DNA of 64,000 bases from assembly GCA_003584705.1 (NCBI GenBank), contig AP018536.1:2604001-2668000 (forward strand), in the 5' to 3' direction. Each line of letters opens with the position of its first letter. Within the stretch, counting starts at the first letter, position 1. This document shows positions 17,525-26,543 of this stretch, piece by piece. A program made the translations under genes and the position numbers. This DNA is from Lachnospiraceae bacterium GAM79 (lineage in GTDB: Bacteria; Bacillota; Clostridia; Lachnospirales; Lachnospiraceae). Below the pieces are notes generated by a model. It worked only from the letters and a program-made list of their open reading frames with translations. It searched no databases and was not told the origin of the DNA.

Positions 17525-18796
17525 ATGATGAAGTTAAAATACTCCATCTGCTGTGGACTTGATGTCCACAAAAATGTTATCGTTGCAACCATCGTAACTA
17601 CCAATAAGGACGGCATATCCGAATATCTGCAAAAATCTTTTTCAACCATCAACTCAGATATTCAAAGGTTTCACAACTGGCTTATCGAGAATAATTGCTA
17701 TCATGTTTGTATGGAATCCACCGGAAAGTATTGGATTCCTATTTTTAATTATCTCGAAAATGACATTGATGTCTGCCTTACACATCCGAAGTATGTCAAA
17801 GCCATTAAAGGCAAGAAAACGGACAAAAAGGATTCTAAATGGATTGCCGACCTCTACAAATTTGATCTTGTCAGATGTTCCTTTATTCCTCCAAAAGATT
17901 TTCGTCAGCTTAGGGAACTTTCCAGATACCGTTTCAAGCTGGTCTGCATGAAGTCTTCCGAGAAGAATCGCATCCAGAACTGTATGACCATTTCCAATGT
18001 CGGCATTGCCAGTGTTCTTTCTGATCCTTTTGGCAAGACAGCAACTGAAATCATCTCTTATCTATTGGAGCATACTGCCGATTCCATGGATGAAAAAGCT
18101 GTCCGCAAACTCATAAAGAAAGGGGCTAAATCCAAGTCTGATGAAATCATCGAAGCCATCAAAGGCTACACTATTGAAACAGATCAGGCTAAAAAACTAG
18201 AGCTTGCCCGGGGGCATCTGGAATATCTCGATGATATGATTACCCAGACCGAAGTGGAACTCTATGTCCGCATCAAGCCTTATTACGAGTTCGTGGAGTT
18301 TGTCAGTACCATGCCCGGCATGACAGAGTTAAGTTCCACGATTGTTCTTGCAGAAACAGGCGTTGATATGGATATTTTTGATGATGCAAAACATCTGTGT
18401 TCCTGGTGCGGACTTTCTCCTGCCAACAATGAATCCGCTGGTAAGAAAAAGTCTGTCCGCATTGCCAAAGCAGGCGATTACCTGAAACCAATGATGGTTC
18501 AATGTGCCCTTGCTGCAATTAAGAGCAAAAAGCAGCCTTATTTTGCAATCAAATATGGTCGAATCAAAAAGCGACGTGGACACAAAAAGGCAATCATTGC
18601 CATTGCAAGAATGATGATGGTCTGTATTTACCACATGGTTTCAGAAAAGAAGCCCTTTACCCCTACTGACTATGAGGAATTGATGGACCCTCAGAATCAT
18701 GTAGAGAGTGTCGTCTTGAATGAGAACAATGTGTTTGCTTACCTTGAAAGCCTTGGTTACGACAGCTCTAAGTTAGTGAAACGCAACGATAACTAA
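17525..18796 (+). CDS. IS110-family transposase (DEDD recombinase)
   Basis: A 423-residue transposase with the N-terminal RuvC-like domain: Asp13 in CGLDVHK, Glu64 in CMESTGKYW, and Asp100 and Asp103 in GKKTDKKDSKWIADL. The C-terminal Tnp_20-type domain contains SWCGLSPANNESAGKK with the candidate catalytic Ser and a basic tail. The reading frame is complete and uninterrupted, so the element may still be active. The start has AAGGTGG about 8 nt upstream. It is the only sizeable plus-strand gene in this region, opposite to all its neighbours. Confidence 0.93.
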   Translation: MMKLKYSICCGLDVHKNVIVATIVTTNKDGISEYLQKSFSTINSDIQRFHNWLIENNCYHVCMESTGKYWIPIFNYLENDIDVCLTHPKYVKAIKGKKTDKKDSKWIADLYKFDLVRCSFIPPKDFRQLRELSRYRFKLVCMKSSEKNRIQNCMTISNVGIASVLSDPFGKTATEIISYLLEHTADSMDEKAVRKLIKKGAKSKSDEIIEAIKGYTIETDQAKKLELARGHLEYLDDMITQTEVELYVRIKPYYEFVEFVSTMPGMTELSSTIVLAETGVDMDIFDDAKHLCSWCGLSPANNESAGKKKSVRIAKAGDYLKPMMVQCALAAIKSKKQPYFAIKYGRIKKRRGHKKAIIAIARMMMVCIYHMVSEKKPFTPTDYEELMDPQNHVESVVLNENNVFAYLESLGYDSSKLVKRNDN

Positions 18797-18926
18797 CATT
18801 TTTTCTGCTTTCTATACTTGTAAAAACAGGGTTTTATGAACCCTTATATAAGTGCGCCCAAAAATCTACTTTATTTTTCACTCTTTCTCCGTGAAACATG
18901 CTCTGCATTGCAGTCGCTTATAACAG

Positions 18927-18955
18927 AAAACGGACCGCATCCGCAGTCCGCATTT
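18927..18955 (-). terminator. Intrinsic terminator of rnpB
   Basis: The minus strand has a GC-rich CGGAC/GTCCG hairpin (arms at 18946-18950 and 18931-18935), with partial pairing in the loop, followed by TTTTCTG. It lies just past the 3' end of the RNase P RNA. Confidence 0.75.
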
Positions 18956-18961
18956 TTCTCA

Positions 18962-19310
18962 AAAGGTGTAAGCAAAAAATAAGCCGAGTTCTGTATATGA
19001 CGATCATCTATCTAGTACGACTGTCACCAGCCGCATCAAGCGACCTACCTGAAAGCAGACCGGGCCGGTCTATAGCTCTCTGTTTGGTCTTGCTTCGGAT
19101 GGGGTTTACATGGCTCCGTCTGTTACCAGCCGGACGGTAGTCTCTTACACTGCCTTTCCACCCTTACCGGCCAAAAGCCGGCGGTATATCTCTGTTGCAC
19201 TAGCCTTGGAGTCACCTCCACCAGACGTTATCTGGCATCCTGCCCTGTGAAGCCCGGACTTTCCTCACCTGCATAAAGCAGCCGCGATCATCTATCTTAC
19301 TTACACCTGT
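18962..19310 (-). ncRNA. rnpB: RNase P RNA (catalytic subunit)
   Basis: About 348 nt on the minus strand. The 5' part contains the highly conserved GAGGAAAGTCCGGGCTTC followed by ACAGGGCAGGATGCC. The middle has CAACAGAGATATACCGCC and GGTAAGGGTGGAAAGG, and the 3' part has CAGAACTCGGCTTAT. The terminal helix P1 is visible as AGGTGTAAG (19308-19300) pairing with CTTACACCT (18972-18964). It forms the ribozyme that trims the 5' leader of pre-tRNAs. Its 5' end lies only about 5 nt after the stop codon of the gene at 19315, so its promoter must lie inside that gene. Confidence 0.97.
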
Positions 19311-19314
19311 TCGA

Positions 19315-20883
19315 TTATATCTTTTTCTTCCGGAAAAAGCAATATTTTTCTGCCAGACGTATGATTTCCCCATATCCCAGTGCTGCCAGCGGGAACATCA
19401 TCATGTAATAGGCATACATATACCTGGCCTTTGCTTCCCAGAAAATACTGAACAAAAAGCCCCCGATCACAGCCACTGCCAACAGATGCTGTGTGATCTC
19501 ACTGTCTTTTCGGACACAGAAGATAAAGTAAAACAGACACCCCAGATAGATAATAAACTGTAAACGATCTGCCATCCTCACCACACTGTCAAACAGATCT
19601 CCACTCAGCCGGTCTTCCAGTGCCGCCAGTTTCTCATGGTACACATCCCCGTGGTTAAAGTTGAAATACAGTGACTGATAGGTCGGGACATTCCACTGGG
19701 ACAGAAGTTTTCCCTGATAAAAACCTCTCAGATACCCCGGCTGTGCTTTCATGGCCTGCATGCGCTCCTGCATCATCTCCCGGTAGATCTGATCGCTCTG
19801 CTCTGTATTACAGTCCGTTGCATAATATTGTGCCCAGCAATCGCTGTAATACCAGCCGTACCGGCCACCGATCTCTTCCATTCCCAGATACAGGTAAGCC
19901 GATGTGGGCAATCCCCGGGAATGCTCCATTCCGGATCTCATCTCATACATTTTATAGATTCCCTGATAGCACAAGAGTGGCAGTGCCAACGCCAGCACCA
20001 GTGAAATCAACAGGCGTCTGTCCCATTTTGAGAATATCCTTACCGCGCCGACCATGCAATATGCCACCACCAGGACCAGTGTGTTCTTACGCAGCAGAGT
20101 TCCCAGTGTAAGAGCTGTCACAATGCCCACCAGTGATCCCGTTTTTCCATATTTGATATATCGGACCAGCATCCATGCGGAAAACAGGGAACAGAATACC
20201 CAGGGAATCTCTCCGTAGACCCAGCTGGCATAAAAGACAGATGCCATACAGCTGCCCGCAAGCAGTGTCCCCATGGCCACCACCGCAAGTCTTCCGGAAA
20301 CTTCCTTCAGAATGCCGTAAATGCAATAGATACCCGCCACGTTCAGAAGTACGAACACTATCTGGATCACATGATAATCCGCCTCTCCAAGAATCCGGAA
20401 CAGCATCTCTTCCATGGCCGCCGGTCCCAGCTGATGAGCATACAGACCGCAATAATGATCCGGAGCCAGCGTCCCATAGTCACCCTGTATAAAATCTATG
20501 GCCGCACCAATAACCGATGCCTGATCTGCACTCGGCACTCTGTCTGCCGCCAGAACCCAGCACAATCCTGCGATTCCCTGCCAAAGCATGCCGAGCGTTA
20601 CGGCAATTCTTTTGCACCAGATGACGATTTTGTCACCGGCCTTTTTTTCCACTGCCGTCAGAACTGCATACAATAGCAATATCAGCGCTGCTGCCGCCAG
20701 ATTCCGTATTACGGAATCCGGAATCTCCACCAGAACTTCATGACCTGCCACCGGAAGCATATACTGCAGGGTACGCATGGCATACCATACAAGGAACAGA
20801 AGGATCAGGCTGCCCATGATCCGGATCACCCAGTTTGCTGTCTGCTTTACTATCGATTTTATCTTTGGTAAACGACTCTCCAC
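19315..20883 (-). CDS. Polytopic membrane protein, GT-C glycosyltransferase-like
   Basis: A protein of about 522 residues with 11-13 membrane segments. The segment with DYGTLAPDHYCGLYAHQLG, an acidic outer loop after the first helices, and the repeated helices after it recall the ArnT/PMT class of GT-C enzymes. The diagnostic residues cannot be assigned with confidence. The start is taken as GTG at 20883 because AAAGGAGAATACCT precedes it. The longer frame opening at 20928 runs through the family 2 repeat terminus and lacks a ribosome site. The promoter of rnpB must lie within its 3' end. Confidence 0.6.
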   Translation of the reverse strand: MESRLPKIKSIVKQTANWVIRIMGSLILLFLVWYAMRTLQYMLPVAGHEVLVEIPDSVIRNLAAAALILLLYAVLTAVEKKAGDKIVIWCKRIAVTLGMLWQGIAGLCWVLAADRVPSADQASVIGAAIDFIQGDYGTLAPDHYCGLYAHQLGPAAMEEMLFRILGEADYHVIQIVFVLLNVAGIYCIYGILKEVSGRLAVVAMGTLLAGSCMASVFYASWVYGEIPWVFCSLFSAWMLVRYIKYGKTGSLVGIVTALTLGTLLRKNTLVLVVAYCMVGAVRIFSKWDRRLLISLVLALALPLLCYQGIYKMYEMRSGMEHSRGLPTSAYLYLGMEEIGGRYGWYYSDCWAQYYATDCNTEQSDQIYREMMQERMQAMKAQPGYLRGFYQGKLLSQWNVPTYQSLYFNFNHGDVYHEKLAALEDRLSGDLFDSVVRMADRLQFIIYLGCLFYFIFCVRKDSEITQHLLAVAVIGGFLFSIFWEAKARYMYAYYMMMFPLAALGYGEIIRLAEKYCFFRKKKI

Positions 20884-20909
20884 AGGTATTCTCCTTTTCT
20901 TACTGTAGA

Positions 20910-21063
20910 GTAAACTATTCAGCACCACATTCGCAAAATCGCATCTGACGATGCTTACTTTTTGCTCATGTGGTTACTTCGTCGCATCAATTCTGCCGCA
21001 CAGTCTTACGAATGCAAGCATTCGACGCCTGTCAGCAGAATTGCGCTACTCTGAATAGTTTAC
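20910..21063 (-). repeat. Structured non-coding repeat, family 2, copy 1 (about 154 bp)
   Basis: The termini are a perfect 13-bp inverted repeat: GTAAACTATTCAG at 20910-20922 and CTGAATAGTTTAC at 21051-21063. Inside are three stems: CCACAT/ATGTGG, enclosing GCATC/GATGC; AATTCTGC/GCAGAATT; and CGAATGC/GCATTCG. A second copy is at 28577-28696. The right terminus overlaps the TAA stop (21060-21062) of the nucleoside kinase gene, so the element forms the immediate 3' untranslated region of that gene. No ORF is present. Confidence 0.8.
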
Positions 21064-22715
21064 ACGTTGAAGCAGCTTCCACCCACAAATTCCCTGCACA
21101 GAGAATTATTGGGAAGGCTTTCACTGGTCACACCCAGGAAATACTCCAGGAACTTAAGCAGTCTCTTGGCTTCGTAATATTCCGGTTCTCCCTTATCGAT
21201 CTGGAACAATAACGGCTCTGCGAACTGCTTTAACACTGCCAGTTCATAGATCAGGACGGAATTAAACATGGCATCCGCATCCTCCTGGAACGGGAAAATA
21301 TTCTGTTCCTCACCCCGTCGTACAGAAGCCCACATATCGATGGTGCGTCTCGCATCCGCACCTCTGGTCCTCGCATCTCTGACCATACGGCGGAGAAGTC
21401 TTCCGTCCGTAGTCGGGATCCGGTTATGCTCATCAATATTGATATTGGTCAATGCACTGATATAGATCTTGTATTTACTCTCCTCGGGAAGTGCATAAGA
21501 TGTCTTCTCATTCAGACCGTGGATACCTTCGATCACCAGAATATCATCCGGTCCCAGTTGTTTGAAATTGCCCTTATATTCCCGCTTTCCGGTCTTGAAG
21601 TTAAAGGAAGGCAGCTCCACACGTTCACCGGCTAACAATCTGCACATGTCATCATTGAACTGCTTTACATCAATCGCTTCCAGACATTCGAAATTGTAAT
21701 CACCGTTCTCATCCCTTGGCGTGAATTCTCTGTTCACGAAATAGTCGTCCAGTGCAATGGGATGCGGTGTTTTCCCCAGGGTCTTCAACTGAATGGATAA
21801 TCTGTGGGAAAAACTGGTCTTGCCGGAAGAAGAGGGTCCGGCGATCATGACAAATTTCACGCCGCCCCTGTCTACGATGCTCTTGGCAATCTCGCCGATC
21901 TTACGCTCCTGCTGCGCTTCCTGTACCAGGATCAGTTCACTCAGCGACCCACGGCAGATCTGATCATTCAGATCACCTACGGTCTCAATACCGATCTCCT
22001 TTCCCCATTCCTCAGATTCTTTCAACGTCCGGAATAACAGCTTTCTCTCTTGAAACGGCTTAACATGTGTAGGATCTTTTTTATCCGGCAGCAGCAGCAT
22101 AAATCCATCTTCATACGCTATGACATCGAACCACTTTACATAGCCGGCATTGGGCAGCATGTAGCCGTAATAATAATCGTAATAACCGTCCATTTCATAA
22201 ATATTTACGAAAGAGCCTCTGCGGTAACGGAACAGTTTTTCCTTATCCTTCATCCCCTCTTTCCGAAACAGTTCCATGGCATTATCCAGGGAATAGGATC
22301 TCTTCAGAAAAGGTGTCTTTGCCTCCACCAGCTCCCGCATCCGGTTACGGATCTTTGCAGCATTTTCTTCCGTCACATTAATCTTCCCCTTTGGAGAGAT
22401 GTAGGAACCGTTGCCGATGGCAAATTCCACACGACAGCTCTGGGCCGCCTCTCTGCCGTAGACATCAAATACCGCTTTCAAAAACAGCATTGTGGCAGAA
22501 CGCACATAAGTCTTGTTGCCCACATCATCCTTCAAGGTAAAAAAGGTAACCTCGCAATCCCTTGTCAGTTTCTTGAACAATTCTCTGATCTTGCCGTCTC
22601 TGGCTGCCAGTGCGATCAGATTCTCATACTCCTGCTGATAATCGTTGGCCACATCCTCGTAAGTGGCTCCCTGAGGATATTGTCTCTCTTCCCCGTTTAT
22701 CTTCACTGTGATCAT
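21060..22715 (-). CDS. Nucleoside kinase with N-terminal TGS-like domain
   Basis: A 551-residue protein. The N-terminus (VKINGEERQYPQGATYEDVA) resembles a TGS domain, and a threonyl-tRNA-synthetase-like editing segment follows. The C-terminal half is a uridine kinase/phosphoribulokinase domain with Walker A GPSSSGKTSFSHRL, then LDDYFVNRE and LVIEGIHGLN. This fusion is widespread in Clostridia and annotated as a uridine/cytidine-type kinase; the physiological substrate is unsettled. The start at 22715 follows AGGGTGAGAAA and removes 19 spurious residues. The stop codon lies within the family 2 repeat terminus. Confidence 0.85.
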   Translation of the reverse strand: MITVKINGEERQYPQGATYEDVANDYQQEYENLIALAARDGKIRELFKKLTRDCEVTFFTLKDDVGNKTYVRSATMLFLKAVFDVYGREAAQSCRVEFAIGNGSYISPKGKINVTEENAAKIRNRMRELVEAKTPFLKRSYSLDNAMELFRKEGMKDKEKLFRYRRGSFVNIYEMDGYYDYYYGYMLPNAGYVKWFDVIAYEDGFMLLLPDKKDPTHVKPFQERKLLFRTLKESEEWGKEIGIETVGDLNDQICRGSLSELILVQEAQQERKIGEIAKSIVDRGGVKFVMIAGPSSSGKTSFSHRLSIQLKTLGKTPHPIALDDYFVNREFTPRDENGDYNFECLEAIDVKQFNDDMCRLLAGERVELPSFNFKTGKREYKGNFKQLGPDDILVIEGIHGLNEKTSYALPEESKYKIYISALTNINIDEHNRIPTTDGRLLRRMVRDARTRGADARRTIDMWASVRRGEEQNIFPFQEDADAMFNSVLIYELAVLKQFAEPLLFQIDKGEPEYYEAKRLLKFLEYFLGVTSESLPNNSLCREFVGGSCFNV

Positions 22716-22762
22716 TTTTCTCACCCTGTCCTTCTGTAATCTGCTTTTACAGGTCTTATTGC

Positions 22763-23548
22763 CTAAATACAATCCGCTTCCTTGCCATTATCATACCAAT
22801 CCAGTGCACGGGTAATCAGGGTGATCTCGTCTGCGATCTCCTGTCTGCGGCATATGGTTCTGGGATTGTCCGCATCTGCCTTTTGCTCCATGCGTCCCAC
22901 GATCTGCCTTCGCTCGGTCAGCATCCATTCCAGATACTCCCGAAGTATCCGGTCTCTGCGGGATAAAAGCAGCGGGCCGAACTTTTCCGCCAGTCCGGGA
23001 TCCAGACCTTCCGTCTTCCAGGAGTCCCCGACTTTCTGCCGTACCGCATCGTCCGTCATCGCACCCAGCCAGCGCACCTTCATCATAAAATAATATTTTC
23101 CTTCTTCGTAGATGATATTCTCATCCAGCAGAAGATATCCCTCATCCATCAGGAATGTCCGAAAATGCGGGATCTCCGACTGTGGCTGCAGGATCAGCTC
23201 TGCAAATCCCTGTGCCTGTTCTCTTCCTTCGGTAAGAATCTTCTCCATGAGAGGTCCGCCCATGCCGGCACAGATCATCCCGTTCGCCTCTCCGGTCTTC
23301 AGGCCGTGCAGACCGTCGGAAAGTCTGGTCTCTATCCTGTCCTGCAGACCATATTCCCGGATATGCTCTCTGGCACGCTCCAGGGGTCCTGACCGCACAT
23401 CCATGGCGATCACCCGTGGGGAGAGCCCCCTCTGCACGAGATAGACCGATACAAAACCATGGTCACACCCCACATCTGTTATCACAGTGCCGGGAGTGAC
23501 CATGTCTGTTAAAGCCTGCATTCGATTGGATAATATAACTTCCGCCAT
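22763..23548 (-). CDS. trmK: tRNA (adenine22-N1)-methyltransferase TrmK
   Basis: A 261-residue SAM-dependent methyltransferase with motif I in ITDVGCDHGFVSVYL, an acidic residue after AMDVRSG, and the family motif CAGMGGPLMEKIL. TrmK methylates N1 of A22 in the D-loop of tRNAs in Gram-positive bacteria. The start overlaps the rpoD stop by one base (TAATG), so it is translationally coupled to the primase-sigma operon, the usual place for trmK in Firmicutes. A coiled segment near residues 200-245 matches the C-terminal helical domain of the family. Confidence 0.92.
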   Translation of the reverse strand: MAEVILSNRMQALTDMVTPGTVITDVGCDHGFVSVYLVQRGLSPRVIAMDVRSGPLERAREHIREYGLQDRIETRLSDGLHGLKTGEANGMICAGMGGPLMEKILTEGREQAQGFAELILQPQSEIPHFRTFLMDEGYLLLDENIIYEEGKYYFMMKVRWLGAMTDDAVRQKVGDSWKTEGLDPGLAEKFGPLLLSRRDRILREYLEWMLTERRQIVGRMEQKADADNPRTICRRQEIADEITLITRALDWYDNGKEADCI

Positions 23549-24660
23549 TAATCCAGATAATCCTTCAGCTTGCGGCTGCGGCTGGGATGACGCAGTTTGC
23601 GCAATGCCTTTGCTTCGATCTGACGGATACGTTCACGGGTAACGTTGAATTCCTTACCTACTTCCTCCAGAGTACGGGCCCGTCCGTCATCCAGACCGAA
23701 ACGGAGTCTCAGTACTTTCTGTTCTCTCTCTGTCAGAGTACCCAGCACTTCCACCAGCTGTTCCTTCAGCAGGGTAAATGCTGCAGCATCGGAAGGAACC
23801 GGTACATTATCATCCTGAATGAAGTCGCCTAAATGGCTGTCTTCCTCTTCACCGATAGGAGTCTCCAGGGATACGGGCTCCTGGCTGATCTTTAAGATCT
23901 CACGCACTCTGTCTACCGGCATGTTCATCTCTTCCGCGATCTCTTCGGGGGTCGGTTCTCTTCCCAGCTCCTGCAGCAGCTGTCTGCTCACGCGGATCAG
24001 TTTGTTGATGGTCTCTACCATATGCACCGGGATACGGATGGTTCTCGCCTGATCGGCGATCGCTCTGGTGATGGCCTGACGGATCCACCAGGTCGCATAG
24101 GTGGAGAACTTATATCCTTTACGATAATCGAATTTCTCTACAGCTTTGATCAGACCCAGGTTACCTTCCTGGATCAGGTCTAAGAACAGCATTCCACGGC
24201 CTACATATCTCTTGGCAATACTGACTACCAGACGTAAGTTGGCCTCTGCCAGACGCTTTTTCGCTTCCTGGTCGCCCTCTTCCATTCTCTGGGCCAGTTC
24301 GATCTCTTCCTCAGCACTTAACAGAGGCACCTTGCCGATCTCCTTTAAGTACATACGGACAGGATCCTCAATGCTGACGCCTTCCGGTACGGACAGGTCG
24401 ATGTTCTCCACATCCACTTCGTCCTCATCGGTCAGAATGATCTCTTCGTCATCCACATCATCGTCATCGGTAATACGCAGCACATCTACGTTGTTCTGGT
24501 CCAGATACTCCAGAACCTTCTCCATCTGTTCCTCTTCCAGAGGCATGTCCGCAAAGAAGTCACTGATTTCCTGATACTCCAGCACATTCTTTTTCTTTTT
24601 CGCCATATTCAGGAGCTCTTTTATCTTCTCCGCAAATTTTGCCTGTGTGTTTTCATCCAT
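23548..24660 (-). CDS. rpoD: Primary RNA polymerase sigma factor RpoD/SigA
   Basis: A 370-residue group 1 sigma factor. Region 1.1 is acidic, region 1.2 is [19 protein letters not shown], region 2 carries [18 protein letters not shown] and [13 protein letters not shown] (-10 binding and melting), region 3 contains [12 protein letters not shown], and region 4 has the helix-turn-helix [18 protein letters not shown]. It directs the core polymerase to housekeeping promoters of the TTGACA/TATAAT type seen repeatedly in this window. It sits between dnaG and trmK in the classical macromolecular-synthesis operon (82 bp after dnaG). Confidence 0.98.
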   Translation of the reverse strand: MDENTQAKFAEKIKELLNMAKKKKNVLEYQEISDFFADMPLEEEQMEKVLEYLDQNNVDVLRITDDDDVDDEEIILTDEDEVDVENIDLSVPEGVSIEDPVRMYLKEIGKVPLLSAEEEIELAQRMEEGDQEAKKRLAEANLRLVVSIAKRYVGRGMLFLDLIQEGNLGLIKAVEKFDYRKGYKFSTYATWWIRQAITRAIADQARTIRIPVHMVETINKLIRVSRQLLQELGREPTPEEIAEEMNMPVDRVREILKISQEPVSLETPIGEEEDSHLGDFIQDDNVPVPSDAAAFTLLKEQLVEVLGTLTEREQKVLRLRFGLDDGRARTLEEVGKEFNVTRERIRQIEAKALRKLRHPSRSRKLKDYLD

Positions 24661-24741
24661 TTTCGTGGTTCCATCCTTTCATTGCCATTATTTATAGCCA
24701 TATTTCGTATTTTTTATAACTGTCCCGAGCCGCAAACCCTA

Positions 24742-26514
24742 TTATTCCAGAGAAATGCGGGCTCTTTGTAATTCTTCCAGTGCTTTTTTGCCTTCCACCG
24801 CTTTTTTGACCGCGTTGACATCTGTACCCAGCTGCGCCATATAGTACTGGTAGCTGTTGCGTTTGACTGACACCAGAATGTCATGGAAAGCTCTTTCTCT
24901 CTCCTGCTTCGTGGACAATTCGGGGAGCGTTGTATGGAACAGCTCCGCTGCCTGCCTCTGCTCCTCTTCATCCTCAAACATGCTGATGATCCCCGCCGGC
25001 TGAAACTGTCCGTTGTCCAGCTCTGCAAACATCTTCTCCGCCACCTTGCGATACAATTCCTCCGTGAAATCCTCCAGAGAAATGTACTTGCGTACAATCG
25101 TATACAGAGAAGGATCATCTCCGATCCAGGTGATCAGCAGTCTCTGGGACTTCCGTCCGCTCTCCGAAGGATCGCTCTTGTTCTGCACTCCGCTGCGGGG
25201 ACGGGGAATCGGTCTGGCGATTCCCGTCTGGGAAGCATATCCTATGACCATTTTGCGCAGATCATCGGGACGGATCATATATTTTTCGGCAATGGCCTGC
25301 AAATAATTCTCCCGCTCCAGATCTTCCGAAAATTCGCACAGTTTCTGTGCGATCTCCCGGTGGAACTTCGTCCGCTGTTCCGGATCACTCTGATCGTATT
25401 GTTCACTCAGGATACGGATCTCGAAGTAGAAACTGTTCTCCGCCTGATCGATTCTCTCCTGAAAAGCCTCTTTCCCCAGATTCTTGATAAATTCATCCGG
25501 GTCCTTATAAGGACGCATATTGATGACTTTACCGGTAAGCCCGGCCTCCCTGAGAATACCGATGCCCCGGAGTGCCGCCTTGGTTCCGGCACCGTCACTG
25601 TCGTAGGCCAGCAGGATGTTTTCCGCATAACGGTGTAAAAGGTTAGCCTGTTCCACCGTAAATGCCGTTCCCAGGGATGCCACCGCCTGGGTAAATCCCG
25701 CCTGATGCATGGCTATGACATCCATGTAGCCCTCGCACAGGATAATATTGCCCGTCCGGGCAGTCCTTGCGAAATTCAGTCCATAAAGATTCCTTCTCTT
25801 ATCGAAGATCATGGTCTCCGGTGAATTCAGGTATTTCGGTTCCCCGTCTCCCATGACTCTGCCGCCGAAGCCGATGACCCGGTGGTTGATATCCTGTATG
25901 GGGAACATGACACGATTCCAGAACTGGCTTCGCAGTCCCCGCTGTTCAGAAAACATTGCCAGTCCGGAGTCTTTGATCTCTTCGTCCGTAAAGCCCTTTT
26001 TCCGCAGGTACTGTACCACCTGCTCGCCGTTTTTCCCGGCATAACCCAGTCCGAAATGATGCATGGTCTCATCGGTCAGCTTCCGCCCCGTCAGATACCG
26101 CATTCCCACTTCGCCACGGGGATCCCGCAGCATATAATAAAAATATTTTGCCGCTTCCTTATTGACTTCCAGCAGCCGCATACGTTTGCCGGCTTTTTTC
26201 TTCTGTTCCGGTGTCTCCTCCACTTCGGGAAGCTTTACCCCGGCGCGGTCCGCCAGGATCTTAATGGCCTCCGGGAAGGTATCGTTTTCATATTTCATAA
26301 GAAACGTATATACATTTCCGCTGGCATGGCATCCGAAGCAATAATACATCTGTTTGTTCGAAGACACCGAAAAGGAAGGTGTTTTTTCGTTATGAAAAGG
26401 ACAGCAGCCCCAATAGTTGCTTCCCTTTTTTTTCAATGAGACATAGCCCGATATCACATCCACGATGTCATTTCTGGCTCTGACTTCTTCTACCAGTTCT
26501 TCGGGATAATACAC
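24742..26514 (-). CDS. dnaG: DNA primase DnaG
   Basis: A 590-residue primase. The N-terminal zinc-binding domain has Cys and His in GCCPFHNEKTPSFSV and YYCFGCHASGNV. The RNA polymerase core contains YLTGRKL and FGGRVMGDGEPKYLNSPET. The TOPRIM motifs are CEGYMDVIAMHQAG and LAYDSDGAG. A C-terminal helicase-binding domain follows. It makes RNA primers for lagging-strand synthesis. The start is GTG at 26514, giving the canonical (V/M)YYPEELVEEV, with AGGAG about 10 nt upstream. It is followed by rpoD and trmK and preceded by dgt (30 bp), forming one operon. Confidence 0.97.
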   Translation of the reverse strand: MYYPEELVEEVRARNDIVDVISGYVSLKKKGSNYWGCCPFHNEKTPSFSVSSNKQMYYCFGCHASGNVYTFLMKYENDTFPEAIKILADRAGVKLPEVEETPEQKKKAGKRMRLLEVNKEAAKYFYYMLRDPRGEVGMRYLTGRKLTDETMHHFGLGYAGKNGEQVVQYLRKKGFTDEEIKDSGLAMFSEQRGLRSQFWNRVMFPIQDINHRVIGFGGRVMGDGEPKYLNSPETMIFDKRRNLYGLNFARTARTGNIILCEGYMDVIAMHQAGFTQAVASLGTAFTVEQANLLHRYAENILLAYDSDGAGTKAALRGIGILREAGLTGKVINMRPYKDPDEFIKNLGKEAFQERIDQAENSFYFEIRILSEQYDQSDPEQRTKFHREIAQKLCEFSEDLERENYLQAIAEKYMIRPDDLRKMVIGYASQTGIARPIPRPRSGVQNKSDPSESGRKSQRLLITWIGDDPSLYTIVRKYISLEDFTEELYRKVAEKMFAELDNGQFQPAGIISMFEDEEEQRQAAELFHTTLPELSTKQERERAFHDILVSVKRNSYQYYMAQLGTDVNAVKKAVEGKKALEELQRARISLE

Positions 26515-26543
26515 GTTTTTTTAACTCCTATTTTATCTTGTAC

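Larger units (their letters stand above)
17271..18853 (+). mobile_element. IS110-family insertion sequence
   Basis: The element comprises a 5' non-coding segment of about 250 nt with strong RNA-like folding, one DEDD transposase gene and a short 3' tail. A long 5' non-coding end is the hallmark of the IS110 group, rather than IS1111. No terminal inverted repeats were seen, as expected. Boundaries are inferred: the left edge ends in ...CAAGT at 17267-17271 and a plausible right edge in ...TAAGT at 18849-18853. Both finish with a GT dinucleotide that could be the recombination core. A small hairpin (18828-18844) lies near the right end. Confidence 0.7.

Noticed and set aside
18898..19140. 80-codon plus-strand ORF
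   Set aside because: It lies opposite rnpB and its terminator, whose conserved RNA motifs explain the sequence.
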